A stretch of DNA of 64,000 nucleotides from Amycolatopsis sp. NBRC 101858 (GCF_030269325.1 NZ_BSTD01000001.1:1504681-1568680); one strand, 5' to 3'; counted from the stretch's first letter, positions 19,006 to 29,032 are shown. Numbers and translations: made by a program. Notes: generated by a model from the letters alone, not told the origin.

Positions 19006-19503
19006 ATGAGCGGTTCGCAGTTCGGCGCACCGGGATCGTTCACACCCCCACCTGGTGAGGGGGACGCGGGGTCGAACTTCCTCTCGGGACTGCTGGATGG
19101 CCCCACCGACTCCGAGGCCGCACGGCGGGTCAGCGAGGGCGGAAGTCACCTGAAGGGCTTGGCCGAGAGCGGTCAGTTCGCGGTGAACGAAGAGGGGTTC
19201 CAGGCGTATATCAAGGCCTGCGACTTCTTCCTCGACGGTTACAGTCGCATGATCCTCGACGTTCGCGAACTGTCAGCTCAGGCCAAGATGGGTGGCAGTG
19301 AATACGCCAAGGCCGTCGCTGCTTTCAATGTGAAGGTTGCCGATGGCGACGAACAATCGCTGATTCCCAATCTGCTCCGGATGCGCGACGGGATCCAGCA
19401 AGCGCGCGAAGCGATGGTGATCGCGCGCAAGAACTACCGCGAGACAGAGGATGCGCACAGCATGACTTTCAGTCAATTCAACAAGGGGCTGCAAGAGCAG
19501 TGA
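19006..19503 (+). CDS. Hypothetical protein in type VII secretion accessory island
   Basis: A 165-residue protein from ATG 19006 (GGGAGG ribosome site 5 nt upstream). A Gly/Pro-rich N-terminus of about 45 residues leads into a long all-helical region (about 60-160). It has no transmembrane helix and no family I recognise. The helical hairpin-like shape and the neighbours EspG, DUF3558 and a WXG-type protein suggest a secreted ESX substrate or substrate partner. It overlaps the next gene in GTGA. Confidence 0.7.
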   Translation: MSGSQFGAPGSFTPPPGEGDAGSNFLSGLLDGPTDSEAARRVSEGGSHLKGLAESGQFAVNEEGFQAYIKACDFFLDGYSRMILDVRELSAQAKMGGSEYAKAVAAFNVKVADGDEQSLIPNLLRMRDGIQQAREAMVIARKNYRETEDAHSMTFSQFNKGLQEQ

Positions 19504-20060
19504 CCGCACGACGGGCCGCGGCCGCGCTCGCCGCGTCGGTACTCGCTTTGGCCGCTTGCACGAGCCAGGTGGGTGGTCAGGCTGCGCCTAGCTCACAAGC
19601 GACCGGATCGACCACGCCCACCACGAAAAGCGCGACCACCGGCCCGGACGACCCGTTCTCCGGTCTGAGTCCGTGCTCAATCATCGACCAAGCGCTCGCC
19701 GGCCAGGACTATCCCAAGGCCGAGCCACTGGTCGCGAATCCGGAGCACGGTTGCCGGACCACCAAGCCGACCTCCGGCGATACACCGGGCGTGGACATCG
19801 GGCTTTCCCTGGACTCGGGGCGGGGATACAAGGAAAACGTCGGTAATCCCAGCCAAGCGAGTGAAGGCAACGTCAACGGGCGACCTGCGGTCATGGAACG
19901 CGAACCGATGAACTCCCCCGGACAGTGTGACGTGTGGCTGGAAGTGAAACCCAACTCTCGTGCCTTCGTGCTGCTGGCTTCGGGCTCGGATACCGCAAAG
20001 GCCTGCCAGCTGGTGGAAGACGTCGCCGCGAAGATCGAGCCGCTCCTGCCGAAGAACTGA
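19500..20060 (+). CDS. DUF3558-like lipoprotein
   Basis: A 186-residue lipoprotein from GTG 19500. The signal peptide ends in LAAC (C20) and is followed by a Thr/Ser-rich linker. The mature domain has the DUF3558 pattern: DPFSGLSPCSIIDQAL, HGCRTTKP, and a C-terminal CQLVEDVAAKIEPLLP helix, with cysteines positioned to pair. It is exported and lipid-anchored. The gene overlaps its upstream neighbour by 4 nt and precedes the WXG-like gene by 14 nt, so the three form one operon. Confidence 0.85.
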   Translation: MTARRAAAALAASVLALAACTSQVGGQAAPSSQATGSTTPTTKSATTGPDDPFSGLSPCSIIDQALAGQDYPKAEPLVANPEHGCRTTKPTSGDTPGVDIGLSLDSGRGYKENVGNPSQASEGNVNGRPAVMEREPMNSPGQCDVWLEVKPNSRAFVLLASGSDTAKACQLVEDVAAKIEPLLPKN

Positions 20061-20074
20061 GACGGAGTCCTGCC

Positions 20075-21475
20075 ATGAGTCAGCCGCACCGGGCGCAGCA
20101 TCGCCAGTCCGAGGGTGACTACTACGCGAGCACCGCTCAAAAGCTCCAAGGTCACGGTGCCGACGGCCAGCATCTCACCGAGAAGGCCGCGTCGGACTAC
20201 TCCGTCGCGCAAGGGAAAGTCCTCCAGGAGGGCCAAAACCTCCGAGGCGACTCCCCCGCACCGGGTGAGAACTACGCGAACAGCCCGCACGAAGTGCTGT
20301 ACGACATGGTGCACAAGGACCTCGACATCGAGGGCATCAACGATCGCAGCCGCGTGGCCAATGTCTACGGCAACTGGCTCGCCGACGCGTCCAACCAGTT
20401 CCGGGACGCCGCAACGGCATCCGGCGGTTCCTGGCAGGGCCCCGCCGCAGACCAGGCGAACGGCTTCTTCCAGAACACCGCGGGGCACACGGAACAGACC
20501 GGCAACGCCATGCAGCTGGTCAGCAACCACTACTCCCAGCAGTCCGCTGCCGCGACTTATGCCAAGAACAACATGCCCGAGCCCACCGGCTTCAACCAGC
20601 AAGCCGAGCTCGACAAGGCGAAACAGCAATACAACAACGGCGACCTCATCGGCATGAGCGGCACCATGGCCGGTATCCAAGCCAAGCAACAACAGGCCGA
20701 CGCCGCCCATCAGCAAGCCGTCCAAGTACTGCAAAACCTCGACGGCACCTACCACGAGACCGCCAGCTCCCAACCCACCTATGCACCGCCCCCACAGCTC
20801 GGGAGTGACTCCACCTCCGTCTCCGGCTTCCACGGCACAAGCGGCACCAGCGGCACCTCGTTCACCGGCACCCCCACCATCGGCGGCGGCACCACCACCG
20901 GACCCGGCGGCACGAGCGGGAGCTTCGTCCCCGGTGGCACCACCCCACCCGGCGTGACGCCGCCCGGGAGCACGAACTTCGTCCAGCCCGGGGTCACCAG
21001 TGGCACCGGGACCTTCAGCGGCGGCAACACCGGCCTCCGCGGCGGCCCCGCCCCGAGCGCCTTCCCTCGGGTGACGCCGGACGGCCTCGCGATGCCGGGA
21101 ACGGCCGGCGGAACAGGCACCGGAGGAAGCGGTGACATCACCCGCGGCAAGTCCGGGGCCGGGCGTGCCGGGAGCGGGTTCGCCGGGTCGCGGGTCTCCG
21201 GGGGCGGCCTCGCCGGGGGTCCCAAGGAAAGCGAAAGTGCTAAAACCGGCGGGAAAGCGCCCGGTGAACGCCTCGAACGCGGGGCCACCGCCGCCGCGGC
21301 CGCGAAGGGCAAAGGCGGGAGCGCAGCGGGTGGCGCCGGGGCCGGCGGGAAGAAAAAAGAAGACGACAAAGAGCACAAGAACAAGTACGCCGTCGACGAG
21401 GACGTCTTCGACCTCAAGCCCGAACGCGGCCCGGACGGCGAAAAGATCGTCAAGCCCACCATCGGGGAGTCGTAA
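20075..21475 (+). CDS. WXG/PPE-like type VII substrate with long Gly/Thr/Pro-rich tail
   Basis: A 466-residue protein from ATG 20075. The helical N-terminal half (about 1-230) contains SGGSWQGPAADQANGFF, a W-x-G turn between helices typical of WXG100/PPE-type secreted proteins. Residues about 240-410 are a flexible GTSGTSGT / Gly-Thr-Pro tract, and the last 60 residues are basic then acidic (KKKEDDKEHKNKYAVDEDVFDLKPE). It has no Sec signal peptide, so export through a type VII system is the best guess. It is the last gene of the EspG island. Confidence 0.8.
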   Translation: MSQPHRAQHRQSEGDYYASTAQKLQGHGADGQHLTEKAASDYSVAQGKVLQEGQNLRGDSPAPGENYANSPHEVLYDMVHKDLDIEGINDRSRVANVYGNWLADASNQFRDAATASGGSWQGPAADQANGFFQNTAGHTEQTGNAMQLVSNHYSQQSAAATYAKNNMPEPTGFNQQAELDKAKQQYNNGDLIGMSGTMAGIQAKQQQADAAHQQAVQVLQNLDGTYHETASSQPTYAPPPQLGSDSTSVSGFHGTSGTSGTSFTGTPTIGGGTTTGPGGTSGSFVPGGTTPPGVTPPGSTNFVQPGVTSGTGTFSGGNTGLRGGPAPSAFPRVTPDGLAMPGTAGGTGTGGSGDITRGKSGAGRAGSGFAGSRVSGGGLAGGPKESESAKTGGKAPGERLERGATAAAAAKGKGGSAAGGAGAGGKKKEDDKEHKNKYAVDEDVFDLKPERGPDGEKIVKPTIGES

Positions 21476-21540
21476 GGGACAACCCCTGAATCTCCCTGAG
21501 AAAAGATCAACACGCCCAGGCCACGGGCTACATTGGGAGC

Positions 21541-22290
21541 ATGCGCTTCTTCGTCGTCGATGCCTTCACCGACCGGGCCTTCGCCGGGAACTCGGCGGGG
21601 GTCGTTCTCCTGGACGAACCCGCCGACCCCACCTGGATGCAAGCCGTCGCCACCGAGATGAAGCACGCCGAGACCGCCTTCGTCGTCACCACGCAAACCG
21701 GCCCGAAGTCGCTCCGCTGGTTCACCCCGGCGGTCGAGGTCGCGCTGTGCGGCCACGCGACCGTCGCGGTCACCCACGTCCTCGGCGGCGAACAGACCTA
21801 CACCACGAAAAGCGGTGAGCTGCGCGCCAAGGCCGACGGCGGCTGGGTCGAGCTGGACTTCCCGTCCGACCCGCCGACCCCGACCGATGACGACCTGTCC
21901 GAAATCCTCCCCGGTGTCGAGCTCGAGTACGTCGGACGCGGTGTCGAGAACCTCTTCGCCGTCGTCTCGGACGCTGAAACGGTCAAAAACCTCGAACCCG
22001 ACCTCGCGAAGCTCAAGACGACCTGGACCGGCCGCCTGCTGGTCACCGCGAAGGGCGACGACTACGTCAGCCGCTTCTTCGCGCCGGGCGTCGGCATCGA
22101 CGAAGACCCGGTCACCGGCTCGGCGCACTGCATCCTGTCGCCGTACTGGTCCGAAAAACTCCGGAAAACCGAACTGACCGGCCACCAGATCTCCGCCCGC
22201 GGCGGGATCGTCCGGACCCGCCAGGACGGCGACCGCGTCCACCTCGCCGGCCAGGCCGTCACCATCGTGAGTGGGGAGCTGCACGTCTGA
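21541..22290 (+). CDS. PhzF family isomerase/epimerase-like protein
   Basis: A 249-residue cytoplasmic protein. PhzF hallmarks are DAFTDRAFAGNSAGVV, the catalytic-glutamate segment KHAETAFV (E44), GHATVA, and DEDPVTGSAHC. It is slightly shorter than the 260-290 typical for the family but has both halves of the pseudo-dimer. PhzF-type enzymes catalyse isomerisation in phenazine synthesis, but most homologues outside phenazine clusters have unknown substrates, and no phenazine genes are here. Stop and next start overlap as TGATG. Confidence 0.88.
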   Translation: MRFFVVDAFTDRAFAGNSAGVVLLDEPADPTWMQAVATEMKHAETAFVVTTQTGPKSLRWFTPAVEVALCGHATVAVTHVLGGEQTYTTKSGELRAKADGGWVELDFPSDPPTPTDDDLSEILPGVELEYVGRGVENLFAVVSDAETVKNLEPDLAKLKTTWTGRLLVTAKGDDYVSRFFAPGVGIDEDPVTGSAHCILSPYWSEKLRKTELTGHQISARGGIVRTRQDGDRVHLAGQAVTIVSGELHV

Positions 22291-22664
22291 TGCGCACGCT
22301 GCTGAACATCATCTGGCTCGTCCTGTGCGGCTTCTGGATGGCCCTGGGTTACCTGCTCGCAGGCGTGGTCTGCTGCATCCTGATCGTCACCATCCCGTTC
22401 GGGCTGGCGTCGTTCCGGATCGCGAACTACGCGCTCTGGCCGTTCGGCCGCACCGTGGTCGAACGCCGTGACGCGGGCGCGGCGTCCTTCGTCGGCAACG
22501 TCATCTGGTTCCTCTTCGCCGGGCTGTGGCTGTCCATCGGGCACATCTTCACCGGCATCGCGCTGTGCATCACGATCATCGGCATCCCGCTGGGCGTGGC
22601 GAACTTCAAGATGATCCCGGTGTCCCTGATGCCGCTCGGCAAGGAGATCGTCGAGATCCCCTAG
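22290..22664 (+). CDS. yccF: YccF domain inner-membrane protein
   Basis: A 124-residue protein with two similar halves, each with a W-F-x-G-x-W or W-x-x-L-G-type helix pair (WLVLCGFWMALGYLLAG and WFLFAGLWLSIGHIFTG), and the repeated IPFGLASFRIANYALWPFGRT / IPLGVANFKMIPVSLMPLGKE motif that defines YccF. Four transmembrane helices are predicted. Function unknown. Its stop shares CTAG (22661-22664) with the convergent phosphoesterase gene. Confidence 0.9.
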   Translation: MRTLLNIIWLVLCGFWMALGYLLAGVVCCILIVTIPFGLASFRIANYALWPFGRTVVERRDAGAASFVGNVIWFLFAGLWLSIGHIFTGIALCITIIGIPLGVANFKMIPVSLMPLGKEIVEIP

Positions 22665-23461
22665 GACTCCGGCTCGTACGGCAGCTCGACCACGAGGCAC
22701 GGCCCGCCGACGAACAGCCCGCCGTCGACGCCCAGCGCCTTCCCGCCCGCGTACAGGAACGGTCCCTCGATCTGCGTCGGGTGGATCCCGAGCTGGTCGG
22801 CGATGACGCTGTGCCCGTGCACGATCCGGGACCCGCCGAGGGCGTCCATCAGCTTCTGGGCGTTCTCCTCGCCGTCCGGGCCGCGGAACGCGTAGCGCGT
22901 CGTCATGCGGCGCCACACGTCCCACCACGCCTCGATGTCCGAGCCCGCCAGGATCTCGCCCGCCGCCTCGTTGATCTCTTCGACCGTCGACCCCCAGTCG
23001 AGGTACTCGAGCGTGTCGGAGTGCAGCAGCAGGTGATCGGCCGCCACCGCGGCCAGCGGACGCCGGGAAAGCCACTCGATGTGCTCGGGCGTCAGCCGGT
23101 CCTGGTCCGACAGGAGCCCGCCGTTGATCTCCCAGCTGCGGGCGAAGCTGCGCGGGCCGAAGTCGGACGGCACCGGCTCGTCGCCGAAGTGGTACATCCC
23201 CAGTGCCAGGATCTCGTGGTTGCCCAGCAGCGTCTGCACCTGGCCGCCGGCCTCCGCGGCCTGCTCCTCCAGCCGCATGACCAGGTCGATCGCGCCGACG
23301 CCGTCCGGGCCGCGGTCGACGAAGTCGCCGAGGAACCACAGCTGGTCTTCTGCCCCCGACCAGTTGTCTTCGTCGTCGACCAGGCCTTCGGCGCGCAGTG
23401 CGGAGGCCAGTTCGTCACGGTGGCCGTGCACGTCGCCCACTACGTACGTGGACTTGCTCAT
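22661..23461 (-). CDS. Calcineurin-like metallophosphoesterase
   Basis: A 266-residue cytoplasmic phosphoesterase. The five-block metal site is clear: GDVHGH near the start, GDFVDRG about 40 residues later, GNHE, a distal His (LLLHSD), and VHGHS. This is the serine/threonine phosphatase-like subgroup of bacterial diadenosine tetraphosphatase and PrpA-type proteins. Substrate unknown. The HAD-IIA gene follows on the same strand upstream, 37 nt away. Confidence 0.9.
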   Translation of the reverse strand: MSKSTYVVGDVHGHRDELASALRAEGLVDDEDNWSGAEDQLWFLGDFVDRGPDGVGAIDLVMRLEEQAAEAGGQVQTLLGNHEILALGMYHFGDEPVPSDFGPRSFARSWEINGGLLSDQDRLTPEHIEWLSRRPLAAVAADHLLLHSDTLEYLDWGSTVEEINEAAGEILAGSDIEAWWDVWRRMTTRYAFRGPDGEENAQKLMDALGGSRIVHGHSVIADQLGIHPTQIEGPFLYAGGKALGVDGGLFVGGPCLVVELPYEPES

Positions 23462-23498
23462 CCGGTGACGATAAGCCCTAGACGCACCACGCCCATCG

Positions 23499-24293
23499 TC
23501 AGCCTTCGCCGAACGGGTCCGCGGTTCGCCCGATCAGGTCGGCGATCGAGTCGAGCACCAGGGTGGGCCGATACGGATAGCGTTCGGCCGACTCCCGGGT
23601 GGAGATGCCGGTGAGCACCAGGATCGTCTGCAGACCGGCCTCGATGCCCGAGTGCACGTCGGTGTCCATCCGGTCGCCGATCATCAGCGTCGACTCCGAA
23701 TGCGCACCCAATCGGCGCAACGCCGAGCGCATCATCAGCGGGTTCGGCTTGCCGACGTAGTACGGCGAGCGCCCGGTGGCCTTCTCGATCAGCGCCGCGA
23801 CGGAACCGGTGGCGGGCATCGAGCCCTCGACGCTCGGGCCGGTCGCGTCCGGGTTGGTCGCGATGAACTTCGCGCCGCCCTCGATGAGCCGGATCGCCCG
23901 CGTGATCGCGCTGAAGCTGTACGTGCGAGTCTCGCCCAGCACGACGTAGTCCGGGTCGCGCTCGGTCAGCACGTAGCCGACCTCGTGCAACGCCGTCGTG
24001 AGGCCCGCTTCGCCGATGACGTACGCCGAGCCGTTCGGCCGCTGCGACGAGAGGAACTTCGCGGTCGCCAGCGCCGAGGTCCAGATCGACTCCTCCGGGA
24101 TGTCGAGCCCGGTGCGCTCCAGCCGGGCCCGCAGGTCGCGCGGGGTGTAGATCGAGTTGTTCGTCAGCACCAGGAAGTCGATGCCGTTCGACTTCAGCTC
24201 GGCCAGGAACTCGTCGGCCCCGGGGACGAGGTGCTCCTCCTTGACCAGGACGCCGTCCATGTCGGAGAGATACGTCCACCGGCGTTCGTTCAT
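23499..24293 (-). CDS. HAD-IIA family phosphatase (NagD-like)
   Basis: A 264-residue hydrolase with DMDGVLV (motif I), VLTNNS (motif II), the capping domain typical of NagD/p-nitrophenyl phosphatases, [12 protein letters not shown] (motif III with Lys), and [16 protein letters not shown] (motif IV). It dephosphorylates small phosphate esters; the physiological substrate is unknown. It is co-directional with the downstream metallophosphoesterase gene, and the intervening spacer is short enough for co-transcription. Confidence 0.9.
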   Translation of the reverse strand: MNERRWTYLSDMDGVLVKEEHLVPGADEFLAELKSNGIDFLVLTNNSIYTPRDLRARLERTGLDIPEESIWTSALATAKFLSSQRPNGSAYVIGEAGLTTALHEVGYVLTERDPDYVVLGETRTYSFSAITRAIRLIEGGAKFIATNPDATGPSVEGSMPATGSVAALIEKATGRSPYYVGKPNPLMMRSALRRLGAHSESTLMIGDRMDTDVHSGIEAGLQTILVLTGISTRESAERYPYRPTLVLDSIADLIGRTADPFGEG

Positions 24294-24486
24294 GCGCGGA
24301 ACCTATCACGCGCGCGAGGCACCTGCGGGCAGGCGCGAAAACGGCTACAGTGGGAATTGCCGGTATCGCGAGGGGAGTCGCGTGCCCGGCCACCGAGGGG
24401 GTTCGGGGGAATTCTTTTCGACGTCACCGGCGCGGGTCGCCGGGGCGCAATTCGTCGTGCCCCCGAAACATGGAGGGGGAAATCGC

Positions 24487-26256
24487 ATGACCGAAATCAT
24501 CGAGCGTCCGGCCACGGCCGGACCCGGCACCGGGCCCAACTGGGGACTCACCAAGTTCCTCGACCCACTCCCGGTTCCGCCGACTCTGCGCGCCCGGAGC
24601 CGGGAAACGATCACCATTCCCATGGTGACCCACAAGCAGCGGCTGCACTCGCAATTACCCGAAACCACGTTGTGGACGTACGCGGGCCATTTCCCGGGTC
24701 CGACGATCGAAGTGCGCAGCGGCAAGCAACTGCGGATTTCGTGGTCGAACGAAATAGACGGCGCTTTCCCGTTGGTCGCGGTTCAGGGCCCGGTGACGGA
24801 CGCCCCGACCAGCCGTCCGGGCGCGGAGCTGGACCGGCCCGGCTACTCGGTCGTCGAGGGCGTCGCCGACCTGCCGGCGTGGACCGTCGTGCACCTCCAC
24901 GGCGCGCGCACCAACGCGGGCAACGACGGCTGGGCGCACAACGCGGGCCTCAAGGGCACGTCGCAGCTGGCCGAGTACCAGAACCGGCAGCCCGCGATGC
25001 CGCTCTGGTACCACGACCACGCCATGGCCATCACGCGCTTCAACGTCCACACGGGCCTGGCCGGGATGTACCTGATCCGCGACGACGAAGAGGACGCGCT
25101 CGACCTGCCGCACGGCGACCGCGAGCTCCCGCTGATCCTCACCGACCGCAACCTCGACACCGACGCGACCGGCGCGCTCACCGGGCAGCTGCTGTTCAAG
25201 TTCCCGTACGTCCCGAACGGCCCGATGATCCCGTTCTCCGGGCCGTTCACCCTGGTCAACGGCGTGATCTGGCCACACCTGGACGTCGACGCGAAGTGGT
25301 ACCGCTTCCGGCTGCTCAACGCGGCCAACTCGCGGTTCTTCACGCTGAACCTGGTCGACGAGAACGACAACCCGGTGACCGACGCCGTCCGCCTGATCGG
25401 CACCGACGGCGGCCTGCTGCCCGCGCCCGCGACGCTGCCGGCCGGCGGCCTGACCGTCGCCCCGGCCGAACGCTTCGACGTGCTGATCGACTTCAGCCGC
25501 TTCAAGGGGCAGAAGCTCAGGCTGCGCAACGCCGACCCGCGGCTGGGCGGGGTCGAGCCGGACGTCATGGAGTTCCGCGTCGACGGCCGCGCGAAGCACG
25601 ACTCCTTCTCACTGCCGGCGAAGGTCTCGTCGTCCTACGTCCGGCTGGCGCACGGCTCGACGCTGCCGGAGGACCACGACCACGTCTGGATCGCGCTGCT
25701 GCTCAACGCCGAGGGCCACCCGGAGATGTGGGACCTCGAACAGGTCGAGGCGGACCCGGGCGGCGAGGGGATCATCCAGGTCCAGGACCCGGCAGGCGGG
25801 CTCAAGACGTTCCGGATGATCGGGCGGCTCTTCGACGACACGACCGGCATCTTCATCGACCACGACCGGTGGGCGGTGTGGAACATCCTGCACGTCGCGA
25901 ACGGCGGCCCGGCGCACCCGGTCCACATCCACCTGACGGAGTTCCAGGCGCTGTTCCGGCGGCGCTTCACCACGACGTTCGACCAGGCCGCCGAACGGAC
26001 CACCCAGCCGATCGAGGGCTTCACCGACGTCCCGCTGGAGAAGTACGAGGAGGGCTGGAAGGACACGATCATCGTGAACCCCGGCCAGTGGGTGAGCGTG
26101 GCCGGGCAGTTCGGCGGCGGCACCGGCGAGTTCATGTACCACTGCCACATCCTCGACCACGAGGACGAAGGCATGATGCGCCCGTTCGTCGTGCACCCGC
26201 CGGAGGTGGCGAAGTTCCACGTCCACCCGGGCGGCGGCCACCACCACGGCGCCTGA
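24487..26256 (+). CDS. Multicopper oxidase (phenoxazinone synthase / laccase-like)
   Basis: A 589-residue oxidase. Copper ligands are all present: HLHG (H136, H138), YHDH (H176, H178), HPVHIH (H477, H480, H482) and HCHILDHEDEGMM (H552, C553, H554, H558, M563). Type 1, 2 and 3 sites are therefore complete. The overall form without a signal peptide matches PhsA-type phenoxazinone synthases and bacterial CotA-like laccases, which oxidise phenols with reduction of oxygen to water. The C-terminus ends in a His-rich tail (GGGHHHGA). The start at 24487 has a strong GGAGGGGG ribosome site. Upstream 24294-24486 holds no other gene. Confidence 0.92.
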   Translation: MTEIIERPATAGPGTGPNWGLTKFLDPLPVPPTLRARSRETITIPMVTHKQRLHSQLPETTLWTYAGHFPGPTIEVRSGKQLRISWSNEIDGAFPLVAVQGPVTDAPTSRPGAELDRPGYSVVEGVADLPAWTVVHLHGARTNAGNDGWAHNAGLKGTSQLAEYQNRQPAMPLWYHDHAMAITRFNVHTGLAGMYLIRDDEEDALDLPHGDRELPLILTDRNLDTDATGALTGQLLFKFPYVPNGPMIPFSGPFTLVNGVIWPHLDVDAKWYRFRLLNAANSRFFTLNLVDENDNPVTDAVRLIGTDGGLLPAPATLPAGGLTVAPAERFDVLIDFSRFKGQKLRLRNADPRLGGVEPDVMEFRVDGRAKHDSFSLPAKVSSSYVRLAHGSTLPEDHDHVWIALLLNAEGHPEMWDLEQVEADPGGEGIIQVQDPAGGLKTFRMIGRLFDDTTGIFIDHDRWAVWNILHVANGGPAHPVHIHLTEFQALFRRRFTTTFDQAAERTTQPIEGFTDVPLEKYEEGWKDTIIVNPGQWVSVAGQFGGGTGEFMYHCHILDHEDEGMMRPFVVHPPEVAKFHVHPGGGHHHGA

Positions 26257-26272
26257 CCCACCGGGGGGAGAC

Positions 26273-27340
26273 TCAGGAGGCCGCGGCCGGGTGCACCGCT
26301 ACGGTCGCGGCCTTCACCGACAGCGTCACCGGCGAGCCGGGCTCCAGCGCGAGCTCGGCCACCGCGGCCGGGGTGAGGTCGGCGGTCAGGCCGTGCGCCC
26401 AGCCGTCGCTCTCGGCCCGGACGCGGATCACCGGCCCGTGCGGCTCCAGGGCCGCGACGACGGCGTCGGCCGTGTTCCGCGGGCTCCCGCGGTGCTCGCC
26501 GTCGTGCGGGTAGACGGCGACGGCGTTCGGCGGGAACACCGCCACCGCGGGCTCCCCCGTGACGACGTCCGCCGCCGGGATGCCGGCCACCACCTCGCCC
26601 GACGGCGTGCGCAGGCCGTCGTCGACCGCGGTGCCGGCGACGAGGTTGAGCCCGGCGATCCGCGCGGTGAACGCCGTCCGCGGTGCCGAAAGCACGTCGC
26701 GGGTCGGGCCGCGTTCGACGATCCGGCCGCCGTTCATCACCGCGACGTGGTCGGCGAGCGCCAGCGCGTCCAGCGGGTCGTGCGTGACGAGCACGGTCGT
26801 CGGCCCGGTCTTGAGCACCCGTCGCAGCAGGCCGCGGATCGCCGGCGCGGCGTCGACGTCCAGCGCGGCGAACGGCTCGTCGAGCAGCAGCAGGTCCGGC
26901 TCGGCGGCGAGCGCCCTGGCGATCGCGACGCGCTGGGCCTGGCCGCCGGACAGCTGCCCGGGCCGCCGTCCGGCGAGCGCGACGGCGTCCACTTCACCCA
27001 GCCAGTAGAAGGCGCGCTCCCGGGCGGCGCGGCGGCCGGCGCCGGTCGAGCGCGGCGAGAACGCGACGTTGTCCGCCGCGGACAGGTGCGGGAAGAGCAG
27101 GGCGTCCTGGGAGAGCAGGCCGATCCCCCGCCGGTGCGGGGCCACGCCGGCCAGGGCGCGCCCGGCCACGGTGATCTCGGCCGACGTCGGCGTGATCAAC
27201 CCGGACAGGCAGCCCAGCACCGTCGACTTGCCCGAGCCGTTCGGGCCGAGCAGCGCGAGCACCGTCCCGGTGGGCACGTCGAGGTCCACGTCCAGCGAGA
27301 ACGAGCCGCGGACGGCCTCGATCCGGGCGGTCAGGCTCAC
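26273..27340 (-). CDS. modC: Molybdate ABC transporter ATP-binding protein
   Basis: A 355-residue ATPase. Walker A is GPNGSGKST (32-40), followed by the Q-loop region, the signature LSGGQAQRV, Walker [13 protein letters not shown] and the H-loop [10 protein letters not shown]-terminal extension of about 120 residues corresponds to the regulatory TOBE-like domain of ModC ([46 protein letters not shown]). It powers molybdate import with ModB. The start is GTG 27340, overlapping the modB stop by 4 nt. It is the last gene of a four-gene set read leftward. Confidence 0.93.
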   Translation of the reverse strand: MSLTARIEAVRGSFSLDVDLDVPTGTVLALLGPNGSGKSTVLGCLSGLITPTSAEITVAGRALAGVAPHRRGIGLLSQDALLFPHLSAADNVAFSPRSTGAGRRAARERAFYWLGEVDAVALAGRRPGQLSGGQAQRVAIARALAAEPDLLLLDEPFAALDVDAAPAIRGLLRRVLKTGPTTVLVTHDPLDALALADHVAVMNGGRIVERGPTRDVLSAPRTAFTARIAGLNLVAGTAVDDGLRTPSGEVVAGIPAADVVTGEPAVAVFPPNAVAVYPHDGEHRGSPRNTADAVVAALEPHGPVIRVRAESDGWAHGLTADLTPAAVAELALEPGSPVTLSVKAATVAVHPAAAS

Positions 27341-28104
27341 CGCAGCCCGCCTTCCCACGAACGCGGCCGCGCGACGGCGATGACGAGGACCGCCACGACG
27401 ATGAGCAGCAAGGAAAGGGCGACGGCGCTGTCGATGTCCACTTCGGCCTGCGTGTAGACCTCGAGCGGCAGCGTGCGGGTGACGTCTTCGAGGCTGCCGG
27501 CGAAGGTGATCGTCGCGCCGAACTCGCCGAGCGCGCGGGCGAAGCTGAGGACGACGCCGGAGCCGAGCGCGGGCAGCAGCAGCGGCAGCGTGACGCGCCG
27601 GAAGACGGTCCACGGGCGCGCGCCGAGGGTCGCGGCGACCTGCTCGTAGCGATCGCCGGCGCCGCGCAGCGCGCCTTCGAGGCTGACCACGAGGAACGGC
27701 ATCGCGACGAACGTCTGCGCGATCACGACCGCGGTGGTGGTGAACGGCACCGACTCCCCGGTCAGCGTGGTGATCAGCATGCCGAGGAAGCCCTTGCGGC
27801 CGAGCAGGTAGAGCAGCGCGAGGCCGCCGACCACCGGGGGCAGCACCAGCGGCAGCAGCACGATCGAGCGCAGCAGCCGGACGCCGCGGAACCGGGCCCG
27901 CGCGAGGACGACGGCCAGCGGCACACCGAGCAGGACACAGGCCAAAGTGGACAAAGCGGCCGTGATCAGCGACAACCGCAGCGCGTGCCACGACGACGAC
28001 GAGACGATCAGCGACGGCAGCCGCGTCAGGTCCGAGCGCACCAGCAGCCCGACGACCGGCAGCACGACGAGCGCCAGCGCGAGGGTGGCCGGGATCGCGA
28101 GCAC
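27337..28104 (-). CDS. modB: Molybdate ABC transporter permease
   Basis: A 255-residue inner-membrane permease with about six hydrophobic helices. The cytoplasmic EAA-type loop appears as [30 protein letters not shown], which couples to ModC, and [13 protein letters not shown] is the segment conserved in ModB/CysT permeases. The start is GTG 28104; no upstream start codon in frame is evident before the intergenic hairpin at 28121-28150. Confidence 0.92.
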   Translation of the reverse strand: MLAIPATLALALVVLPVVGLLVRSDLTRLPSLIVSSSSWHALRLSLITAALSTLACVLLGVPLAVVLARARFRGVRLLRSIVLLPLVLPPVVGGLALLYLLGRKGFLGMLITTLTGESVPFTTTAVVIAQTFVAMPFLVVSLEGALRGAGDRYEQVAATLGARPWTVFRRVTLPLLLPALGSGVVLSFARALGEFGATITFAGSLEDVTRTLPLEVYTQAEVDIDSAVALSLLLIVVAVLVIAVARPRSWEGGLR

Positions 28105-28120
28105 CCACGGGACGCGCGAA

Positions 28121-28150
28121 CGGCCGGCCGGGACGGATCCCGGCCGGCCG
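28121..28150 (-). promoter_or_regulatory. Strong intercistronic hairpin between modA and modB
   Basis: A 13-bp perfect stem (cggccggccggga and its complement) closed by a 4-nt loop sits 12 nt after the modA stop and 16 nt before the modB start. It lacks a U-run, so it is not a classic terminator. Its position suggests attenuation or protection of the modA transcript, giving more binding protein than permease; this is inference. Confidence 0.65.
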
Positions 28151-28162
28151 CTCGCGAGACGC

Positions 28163-29032
28163 CTACTGCGCAGGGCCGAACCCGACCTTGCTCAGCTCGG
28201 CCTTGCCCTCGGTGCCGAGGACGAAGTCGTCGAACTCCTTGGCCAGCGCGCTCTGGCCGCCCTTGACCACGGCGATCGGGTAGTTGTTGATCGCGCCGCT
28301 CGCCTCGGGGAAGTCGACCTTGTCGACCTTGCCCGCGGCCGAGGTGGCGTCGGTGACGTAGACCAGGCCCGCGTCGGCGTCCCCGGACTGGACCTTGTTC
28401 AGCACCTGCTTGACGTCCTGCTCTTCGCTCTTCGGCTTGAGCGTGACGCCGGTCGCGGTCTCGACCTTCTTGGTGGCCGAACCGCACGGCACCTGCGGGG
28501 CGCAGGTGACCACGGTGAGGCCCGCCTTGTTCAGGTCCGCGAAGGTCTTGATGCCCTTGGGGTTGCCGGGCGCGACCGCGATCGCGAGCTTGTTGGTGGC
28601 GAAGACCGTCGGCTGGCCGTCGATCACGCCACCCTGGACGGCTTTGTCCATGTTGGCCTGGTCGGCCGAGGCGAAGACGTCGGCCTTCGCGCCGTTGGTC
28701 AGCTGCTGGACCAGGCCGGACGAACCCGCGAAGCTGAACTTCACGGTGACGCCGGGGTGCGAGGCCTCGAACTGCTTGCCGAGCGCGGTGAACGACTCGG
28801 TGAGGGACGCGGCGGCGAACACGGTGAGCGTGCCGCCGGCCTCGCCGCTGCCCTTCGGCGCGGGAGCACTGGCCGACGACCCGCCGGACTGCGTGCTGGG
28901 CTGGTCCGAGCTGCTGCACGCGCCCGCGAACAGAGCGACGGCCGCGACGGCCAGAGCAAGCTGCGACATCCGGGCCTTCGCCCCGGGCCGGGGGCTCCGC
29001 CACCCGGACCCCCGAAAAGCGAGCTTCTTCAT
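28163..29032 (-). CDS. modA: Molybdate-binding lipoprotein
   Basis: A 289-residue substrate-binding protein. A 38-residue leader ends AGAC (C39), a slightly atypical lipobox. The mature protein begins [43 protein letters not shown], with the two anion-binding Ser/Ala loops (AAASL, GSSGL) of ModA. It continues with [15 protein letters not shown] and the VVTCAP hinge segment. It captures molybdate or tungstate outside the membrane. The ATG at 29032 has GGAAGG upstream and overlaps the HTH-TOBE gene stop in ATGA. Confidence 0.93.
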   Translation of the reverse strand: MKKLAFRGSGWRSPRPGAKARMSQLALAVAAVALFAGACSSSDQPSTQSGGSSASAPAPKGSGEAGGTLTVFAAASLTESFTALGKQFEASHPGVTVKFSFAGSSGLVQQLTNGAKADVFASADQANMDKAVQGGVIDGQPTVFATNKLAIAVAPGNPKGIKTFADLNKAGLTVVTCAPQVPCGSATKKVETATGVTLKPKSEEQDVKQVLNKVQSGDADAGLVYVTDATSAAGKVDKVDFPEASGAINNYPIAVVKGGQSALAKEFDDFVLGTEGKAELSKVGFGPAQ

